A stretch of DNA of 12,017 bases from UBA4658 sp002405485. GTDB lineage: Bacteria; Planctomycetota; Phycisphaerae; Phycisphaerales; UBA1924. Positions 6,539 to 12,017 of the stretch are shown here, one piece after another. The position numbers were made by a program, and so were the translations under genes. The notes beneath the pieces were generated by a model. That model had not been told where the DNA came from and ran no database searches. It was given only the letters and a program-made list of their open reading frames with translations. Position 1 is the stretch's first letter, and each line of letters opens with the position of its first letter. The stretch spans positions 1-12,017 of the forward strand of contig DAISGC010000105.1 of NCBI GenBank assembly GCA_036823255.1. The letters run 5' to 3'.

Positions 6539-9500
6539 ATGATCTGCCAGTGTGCTCGGAAACTGCTTGTTGCCCTGGTGGCGGTGCTCGCCGCCTGCGT
6601 GGGAGCCACGGTCGCGCGTGCCCAGTCCGGCGCGTGCTGCCTCCCCAGCGGCGGGTGCATCGTCACCCCATCCCAGGCCGCGTGCGCCTGGGCCTTCGTC
6701 GGCTCCGGCACCACCTGCTCACCGGCTCAGTGTACGTCTTCCATCGTCGGCCGAGAAATCGGCTTCGGCGGCGGGGCCTCGGCCGGCGGTGGCCTCACCG
6801 TCTCGGGCATCATCATCACCCCCGTCGGCGGCGGCACGCCGGGCACCAGCACCCTGGCCGGCGGCTCGATCACGCTCGTGAGCGGCCTGACTGTCGGCGG
6901 CGCGTGCCCCACAGGCAACTGCGCCTCCGGCGCCTGCTGCGACCCGACCGGAGCCTGCACGGTCATCACTGGCTCCGCTTCCTGCCTCCCCGGCTTCGTC
7001 TATCTGGGCGGCGGTTCAACCTGCTCGCCCGGCGCTTGCTCGCTCACCAATCTCCCGCCCACTGGTGCGTGCTGCCTGGTCTCGGCGTGCACACTGTCAT
7101 TCAGCACCACCTGCCCCCCCGGAGCCTACAGAGGCAATGGCACCACCTGCGCCACTCAGCCCTGCACCGGCGCCTGCTGCACCCCCGGGTCTTGCACCCT
7201 CATCCCAAACGGAACCGCCTGCGCCGGTACCTACCTCGGCGATTACAGCACCTGCTCGCCAAACACATGCCCCCCGAGCGGCGCTTGCTGCACCGGCGGA
7301 TCCTGCGCCATCGTGTGGGCCGCCGACTGCACCGGCCCGTCCTATCGCGGCAACAACTCAACCTGTAGCCCCACGCCGTGCGTCGGCGCATGCTGCAACT
7401 CCGACGGCTCCTGCGCGGTGGTGGTCATCGGCACGTGCACCGGCGTGTACATGGGCGATTACTCGGCGTGCGCGGTACAGGACTGTGCGGAGGTGACCGC
7501 GTATCAGGACTTCAAGGACGCGCTTCGAAAGACCGAGATTGTCCGGACAAAGTACGCGCTGGACCCGAAGCCGCGCGTGCTGGCGGTGCTTGCCGGGCTT
7601 CGGCGCATCGCAGCTCGCAATCCAAACATCAGCCAGGCGCAGCTGACTCAGTTTGCCTCCGCGTACCACGGCTTGCTGGGCTCGCAGTTCCCCGGTGATC
7701 CGGATCTGCTCATCGGCTTCCGCCTGCCGACCGCGGTGCGATTCCCGAACGCCGACATCGCTGGCGGTCTGCCAGGAATCGACCTCGAAATCGGGGCCGA
7801 TGTGCTCTATGACCTGGGTGTCGACCCGACGGGGACCCACCCCAAGATCCCGTATCTGCCCCGCACTCAGCAGATGGCCAGGTTCGAGATCTCGACGGTC
7901 CGCTCGCTCTCCAGCAGCGGAGAGGTCACCACCGTGCTCAAGGATCTCTTCCTTGGCAAGGATGCGAACGGCGGAGTGCCTCCGGGCCTTGTTCCCGCCG
8001 CCACGTCCTACTTGCTCACACCGGGTGTGGGCATCGACGTCAACCCGAGCGGTGCGACGCTCGCTGCCGAGTATCCCAATGTCGTCGCTGCCCTCGCGCT
8101 CCTCCCGCAGACCGCAGCCGAGTATCAGACTGAAGCGGCACTCGGATTCCCGACTCTCCGCTTCGTGGTGTTCAATGAGATCGCATCCGTCCGGCAGTTC
8201 ATCAATCAGAAAGTTGGAGTCGTGAACAGCATGGGCGAGGTCATACAGCCCGGCCAGCTCGGACAGACGCTCCAGCAGTTTCCCACCGTCGCCTCCAGCG
8301 CGCAGGCCACACAGTCTGCGCTCGACGCCGCCGTTGCTTCCTACCAGGCCGACCAGTTGGCGATCGCGCGATCCCGGTCCATCATGTCCATGGCCACGGA
8401 AGCCATGCTCCGGACCGCCGTGGATCAGCAGCAGATCAATGTCCAACTCAAGCAGTACGCCGCCGTCCAGATACAGGTTGCCGACTCATCGCTGTCGACC
8501 GCTCTCACTGCGATATCCGGCGCCTCGCAGATCGCAGGAGACGTGGCCTCGATCGTTGCCAGCAAGGGCGCAAACACCGGCGACGGACTTGCCTCGATTG
8601 TCTCAGGCATCTCCACGCTGCTTCCGCTGTTCGGCGACCTCGGGCCTCAAGTGCCGTCGCCCGAGCAGCAGATCATGAACGAGATCGCCAACGTTCGTTC
8701 GCAGATCAACGCCTTCCAGGTCCAGATGAACGATCGGTTCAATCGTGTCGATGCCCTTCTCATCGCGACCTACAACGGAGTGCTTTCTGGCTTTGATGGC
8801 ATCAACGCCACCCTTGCCAATCAGACGCTGCTCATCGACAGCATCAAGCAGAACATCGCCGCGATCTCCTCGGACATGAGCCGGTTCGAACAGAATCTCT
8901 ATGCCACCCTGACCGCGGGGTTCAATCAGGACAACATTGCGGCGATGAACGCGGCGCTCAGCTATCGCAAGAAGTTCCCCCTGTCGCCAAGAGATCTCGA
9001 CTACGGAACCTCGAGCAGCGGCTTCCAGTTCTTCCAGAACACCTTCTACTCGTTCGCCGCGGACTTTGCCGGTCAACCGTTGCAGAGCTCGACCGAACCG
9101 ATTGCCTACACGTTCGCCGATTCCAGCAAGACCGTGTTCGTGCCGGGCGGCAACGCGCTGGGCTTCCGACTCAACGGGCTCCGGAGTGTCTCTGGACTGG
9201 TGAATCTCGGCAGCACTTCCGTCCCGAATCCCACGGCGTGGTCCTTCAGTGCTGACGCCTACGCCCAGTTGATGCGAGAGAATCCGTGGTACGCCGCCCT
9301 CTACGCACCCGCCGCGGTGCAGCCCGTTCGCACGCCGGGCCTCGCCGCACAGGCCGTGATGGCCAAGGCCATGGCCCCTTCGCTGATGAACCGGCTCATC
9401 TCGGACTATGAGACCCGGCGCACGACACTTCTCAGTCGAATCCAGGCAGCGGAGGCGGCGTTCAAGACCTCGGCGGGCGTGCCCGCGCTCAACCTGTGGG

Positions 9501-11863
9501 GCGGGACAGACCAGACGGTCGCTCAGGCGTTGCCGCAGTTGAACAACGCCAATGACCCGTATCAGATCGTCTCGGCATGGAGCAACCAAACGGCATTTCC
9601 TCCGCCGGGAACTCGCGGACGGATGTTCATGGTGGGCATGCCGTCAACCACGAATCAGAATCAGAACTTCAACAGGAACTTTGCAGGCAGTGGGCCGATA
9701 TCGTGGTGGACCGGGCCGCAGACAAGCCAGGACGCGCCCTTCCGCGGAGCGATCTTTGAGTACATGCCGAACTTCCTCCCAAGAGCGTACTACGCGGCAC
9801 ACTACATCAACACGAACGCGGCGGCGGGCTACAGCGCGCTCGTGCCCTTCCGCAGCCTCGAGAACTACGCGTTCGCCATGGAGCGCTTCCCGGCTGGCGC
9901 TACGACTTGGCCGATGGAGTTCCCACAGCCTGGTGGCGACCCGCCGAATCGCATCCTTGCCGGTGCCGGCGGCTCGATCTCGCTCTTTCGCTCACTGAGC
10001 ACCCCCTTTCCGATTGCCAGGGCCGGTGCGTCCCGCCCGAGCGATGCCAACGTGATGTGCGTTGCCGAACGTCCAAACGAGAAGATCATGCAGGTGGACT
10101 ACACCTTCTGGGTCCACACGTTCAACAACTGTCGAGACCCTGGCGCGAGCGCCAACGACGATCCGTTCTTCGTGTTCTCTGACTATCTCACGGATCACTT
10201 CATTCAGTGCCCCCTTGTCGGTGGCCGGCCGAACGCGATCGCGGAGATGTTCGACCTGAGTGAGTCACCCGAACTGACGTGGGTTGACCCGAACTCCACC
10301 GCACCCATACCGCCTGGCCAGAAGGTCTGGACGCGCACGCCGCTGGTCACCCTGCCCGGTCGCGACGACGCTGTCCGTGCCGAGGTGAACGCCGCGCTCA
10401 AGAAGTTGCAGCAGGACTATCTCAACCTCCTCACCCAGGCTCTGGGTGGAACTGTTCCCGCCGTCAACGACGCAAACCTGACCAATGCCCTGAGCGGCGT
10501 GGTCTCGGCGGTCCAGGACTTGGAAACCACGACGCGATTCCTGAGCGCGTACCTCACCCTTGGGGCGCCTCTCTCCGTGGAATCCATTGACACCCTCAGA
10601 TCCGCCGTCCGCAATGGAGAGCTTCGTCTTGATCGCCAGGCCTGGATCTCTGCTGTGCAGCAGTGGCGCGGCACAAGCGACTCCCAACTGCCGCGCACCG
10701 AGCCCCTGAACTTCACCGGCCTGCCCCCGATGACCTGTTGGCCTCTGGTAAAGTCGGCGATCCAGGCACTTGTCGCCCGCGGCACGGAGCAGACGCCGTA
10801 CTTTGAGTCCTACCCATTCATGGAGTGGACGCTGGCCAGCATGGATCACCTTCTGCGGACATTCCGCACCGTCGCCGCGGAGGATCAGTATCTGGTGTCG
10901 ACCGGCGCCACGCTCGCGATTCCTGCCTCCGCGGGCGTCTTGGCGAACGATCCGCCCGGCCCGGCTCCGATCGACAAGATCGGCGTAACTCAGGTCCTGT
11001 CATGGACCCAGCCAAACCCCGGCACAGGCACGGTGACCATGGCGACCGATGGATCGTTCACATACACGCCGCCGAGCGCGGGCTTCACCGGCACCGCCAC
11101 ATTCACCTACGTGGCACGCGCGCTCATCAACGGACTGACGCCCGGAGATCCCGTTCCGACGACTCCGTCCTCGTGGTCCATCAGCGAACCGAGAACAGTG
11201 CGCATCGTTGTTGACTCGTGTCTGCCCACGATCACCGGCCAGCCGATGTCCGCCGAGTTCACCGCCGGATCCAGTCGGACCTTCATGGTCAGGGCCAATG
11301 GTCCCAGCAGACTCACCTTCCAGTGGCAACGCAACGGTGTCAACGTTCTTGACAGTCTCGGCGCCTGCTGCCGCACCGAGAAGAACATCGCGACCGGAGC
11401 CACCGTCGGGCAAGCCTGCATCGTCGGCCCCGCAAGCTCGTGCACGGGCACTGCCAATGGAGTCACCACCACCTCAGCCCGGTGGATCGGCGGCACAACC
11501 TGCCTCCCCTCCGGCTGCCCAACTGCGCCCGGCACCATCATCAGCGGCACGAACACCCCGGTTCTCACCATCCGCACCATGTCCGAAGCCGACCGCGGCA
11601 ACTACACCTGCGTCATCACGAGCGCCTGCGGCAGCGTCACCTCCGCAGCCGCATCGCTCGGGTCCTGCGGCGCCGACATCGACAACTCCGGCGTCGTCAA
11701 CATCGACGACATCTTCATCTTCCTCAACCTGTGGTTCGCCGGCTGCGATGGACAGGGCGGTCCGCCGTGCAACGGCCTCAGCGCCGACGTTGACAACTCC
11801 GGCGTCGTCAGCATCGACGACATCTTCCTCTTCCTGAACCTGTGGTTTGCCGGCTGCTCATGA
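6539..11863 (+). CDS. Giant secreted mosaic protein: GACC repeats, unknown core, Ig-like domains, dockerin-like C-terminus
   Basis: 1774 residues from ATG 6539. Signal peptide 1-28 (hydrophobic 'LLVALVAVLAA', cleavage likely at ARA|Q). Residues 31-316 hold six six-cysteine GACC repeats, with a Gly/Thr-rich insert at 66-130 between the first two. Residues 317 to about 1440 form a core I do not recognise. It includes a long predicted-helical segment (about 584-808) with Gln/Ala/Ser heptads on both sides of a small-residue apolar stretch (about 650-701), and an aromatic-rich mixed region after it. Residues about 1447-1558 are a Big_9-type bacterial Ig-like domain ('GVLANDPPG', 'GTGTVTMATDGSFTYTP', 'GFTGTATFTYVA'). 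Residues about 1563-1705 are an Ig-like domain ('FQWQRNGVNV' ... 'EADRGNYTCVI') interrupted by a seventh GACC repeat at 1608-1660. Residues 1713-1774 are two dockerin-like repeats. Extracellular location is well supported; function is unknown. No enzyme motif is evident. It is likely in one unit with the fibre protein upstream. Confidence 0.93.
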   Translation: MICQCARKLLVALVAVLAACVGATVARAQSGACCLPSGGCIVTPSQAACAWAFVGSGTTCSPAQCTSSIVGREIGFGGGASAGGGLTVSGIIITPVGGGTPGTSTLAGGSITLVSGLTVGGACPTGNCASGACCDPTGACTVITGSASCLPGFVYLGGGSTCSPGACSLTNLPPTGACCLVSACTLSFSTTCPPGAYRGNGTTCATQPCTGACCTPGSCTLIPNGTACAGTYLGDYSTCSPNTCPPSGACCTGGSCAIVWAADCTGPSYRGNNSTCSPTPCVGACCNSDGSCAVVVIGTCTGVYMGDYSACAVQDCAEVTAYQDFKDALRKTEIVRTKYALDPKPRVLAVLAGLRRIAARNPNISQAQLTQFASAYHGLLGSQFPGDPDLLIGFRLPTAVRFPNADIAGGLPGIDLEIGADVLYDLGVDPTGTHPKIPYLPRTQQMARFEISTVRSLSSSGEVTTVLKDLFLGKDANGGVPPGLVPAATSYLLTPGVGIDVNPSGATLAAEYPNVVAALALLPQTAAEYQTEAALGFPTLRFVVFNEIASVRQFINQKVGVVNSMGEVIQPGQLGQTLQQFPTVASSAQATQSALDAAVASYQADQLAIARSRSIMSMATEAMLRTAVDQQQINVQLKQYAAVQIQVADSSLSTALTAISGASQIAGDVASIVASKGANTGDGLASIVSGISTLLPLFGDLGPQVPSPEQQIMNEIANVRSQINAFQVQMNDRFNRVDALLIATYNGVLSGFDGINATLANQTLLIDSIKQNIAAISSDMSRFEQNLYATLTAGFNQDNIAAMNAALSYRKKFPLSPRDLDYGTSSSGFQFFQNTFYSFAADFAGQPLQSSTEPIAYTFADSSKTVFVPGGNALGFRLNGLRSVSGLVNLGSTSVPNPTAWSFSADAYAQLMRENPWYAALYAPAAVQPVRTPGLAAQAVMAKAMAPSLMNRLISDYETRRTTLLSRIQAAEAAFKTSAGVPALNLWGGTDQTVAQALPQLNNANDPYQIVSAWSNQTAFPPPGTRGRMFMVGMPSTTNQNQNFNRNFAGSGPISWWTGPQTSQDAPFRGAIFEYMPNFLPRAYYAAHYINTNAAAGYSALVPFRSLENYAFAMERFPAGATTWPMEFPQPGGDPPNRILAGAGGSISLFRSLSTPFPIARAGASRPSDANVMCVAERPNEKIMQVDYTFWVHTFNNCRDPGASANDDPFFVFSDYLTDHFIQCPLVGGRPNAIAEMFDLSESPELTWVDPNSTAPIPPGQKVWTRTPLVTLPGRDDAVRAEVNAALKKLQQDYLNLLTQALGGTVPAVNDANLTNALSGVVSAVQDLETTTRFLSAYLTLGAPLSVESIDTLRSAVRNGELRLDRQAWISAVQQWRGTSDSQLPRTEPLNFTGLPPMTCWPLVKSAIQALVARGTEQTPYFESYPFMEWTLASMDHLLRTFRTVAAEDQYLVSTGATLAIPASAGVLANDPPGPAPIDKIGVTQVLSWTQPNPGTGTVTMATDGSFTYTPPSAGFTGTATFTYVARALINGLTPGDPVPTTPSSWSISEPRTVRIVVDSCLPTITGQPMSAEFTAGSSRTFMVRANGPSRLTFQWQRNGVNVLDSLGACCRTEKNIATGATVGQACIVGPASSCTGTANGVTTTSARWIGGTTCLPSGCPTAPGTIISGTNTPVLTIRTMSEADRGNYTCVITSACGSVTSAAASLGSCGADIDNSGVVNIDDIFIFLNLWFAGCDGQGGPPCNGLSADVDNSGVVSIDDIFLFLNLWFAGCS
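6629..7486 (+). repeat. Six tandem six-cysteine GACC repeats (protein level)
   Basis: Units begin with GACC at residues 31, 131, 176, 211, 248 and 283 of the giant protein and are 34-37 residues long. Each follows GACC-x(4-5)-C-x(6-8)-C-x(11-13)-C-x(3-4)-C with an aromatic/Gly 'Y/F-x-G' before the fifth Cys (for example 'YLGDYSTC', 'YRGNGTTC'). Six cysteines per unit suggest a small disulfide-knotted module outside the cytoplasm. Similar units are frequent in Phycisphaerae surface proteins; their role is not known to me. Confidence 0.9.
6734..6928 (+). repeat. Gly/Thr-rich insert between GACC repeats 1 and 2
   Basis: Residues 66-130 of the giant protein hold a low-complexity, beta-prone segment with two loosely similar halves ('GGGLTVSGIIITPVGG' and 'AGGSITLVSGLTVGG'). 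It is absent between the other GACC units, which follow each other within 1-8 residues. Confidence 0.6.
11360..11518 (+). repeat. Seventh GACC repeat, inserted within the Ig-like domain
   Basis: Residues 1608-1660 begin 'GACCRTEK' and end 'GGTTCLPSGC', with six cysteines in the same order as the N-terminal units but longer spacers. It sits between 'WQRNGVNVLDS' and 'ISGTNTPVLTI', which are consecutive in ordinary Ig-like domains of this type, so it occupies a loop after the strand carrying the Trp. Confidence 0.8.
11675..11857 (+). repeat. Two 72-bp direct repeats encoding dockerin-like units
   Basis: Copies at 11675-11746 and 11786-11857 differ at 6 of 72 bases by my count. Each encodes D-x-D-N-S-G-V-V-x-I-D-D-I-F-x-F-L-N-L-W-F-A-G-C: an EF-hand-like calcium loop (D-x-D-x-S-G) and one helix, as in one half of a type I dockerin. 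The pair at the extreme C-terminus resembles what is called a GC-type dockerin anchor in Phycisphaerae proteins. A 39-base spacer with two cysteines separates them. Confidence 0.85.
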
Positions 11864-11895
11864 GTCCGCCACGCGGGCACGATCTGTCCCTCCCC

Positions 11896-11912
11896 CGTCC
11901 GCCGATCGGACG
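11896..11912 (+). terminator. Candidate terminator hairpin after the giant gene
   Basis: CGTCCG, loop CCGAT, CGGACG: a perfect 6-bp stem 32 bases after the stop codon at 11861-11863. No T-tract follows. It is the only clear stem in the remaining downstream DNA, and nothing after it looks coding. Confidence 0.35.
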
Positions 11913-12017
11913 AATCTCCATGGTCGAGCCGACCCCAAGCCCTGCATGACGCCTCCGGTTTCGGGCCGGGCCTCTGTGTAAGGGTGCGAGTTGTGGCGGT
12001 AGGGGGAGAGGGGGTGG

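Noticed and set aside
7358..8446. 362-codon minus-strand frame opposite the giant protein
   Set aside because: Composition and position are those of an antisense shadow in GC-rich coding DNA.
11986..12017. G-rich end with two G5 runs, possible G-quadruplex
   Set aside because: The flanking runs are only GG and the window ends here, so no four-tract motif can be supported.

Overview
The window looks like a GC-rich Planctomycetota genome, most probably the class Phycisphaerae. The case rests on several family-level signatures together: six-cysteine 'GACC' repeats, a C-terminal pair of 'D-x-D-x-SG-V-x-IDD' dockerin-like units each ending in '...WFAGC', a secreted 'FTYQGQL' fibre protein with a C-terminal endosialidase-type chaperone, a membrane Ser/Thr kinase fused to TPRs, and an RHS protein of the kind common in that lineage. 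The taxonomic call is an inference from recognised families, not a database result.

Left third (1-4230): a zone of broken genes. An RHS-repeat protein runs in from the left edge and stops matching its family near base 386. There it abuts, on the opposite strand, the C-terminal part of an IS5-type transposase (about 386-622). From 761 to about 3263 on the minus strand is a transmembrane Ser/Thr kinase with a C-terminal TPR domain. It is split by one extra base in a seven-base homopolymer (2141-2147), and its N-terminus is missing. Head to head with it and starting at about 3286 is the C-terminal ~314 residues of an outer-membrane beta-barrel of the alginate-export type, also without its N-terminus. 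The kinase and porin are both cut at the same ~20-base interval, which points to a rearrangement or an assembly join.

Middle (4231-4841): about 600 bases with no confident gene. It holds a perfect 8-bp stem hairpin at 4330-4348, a possible decayed coding remnant on the minus strand, and the leader of the next gene.

Right two thirds (4842-11863): two intact genes in the same direction, 47 bases apart, each with a clear signal peptide and Shine-Dalgarno sequence. They are probably one transcription unit for secreted or surface proteins. The first is a 549-residue fibre-like protein ending in a peptidase S74 intramolecular chaperone that keeps its putative Ser/Lys self-cleavage dyad. The second is a 1774-residue mosaic: signal peptide, six tandem six-cysteine GACC repeats, a very large unrecognised core with a long helical segment around a small-residue apolar stretch, a Big_9-type Ig-like domain, an Ig-like domain interrupted by a seventh GACC repeat, and two dockerin-like repeats. 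This protein is the best candidate for something undescribed. No RNA gene, CRISPR array or complete mobile element is visible.
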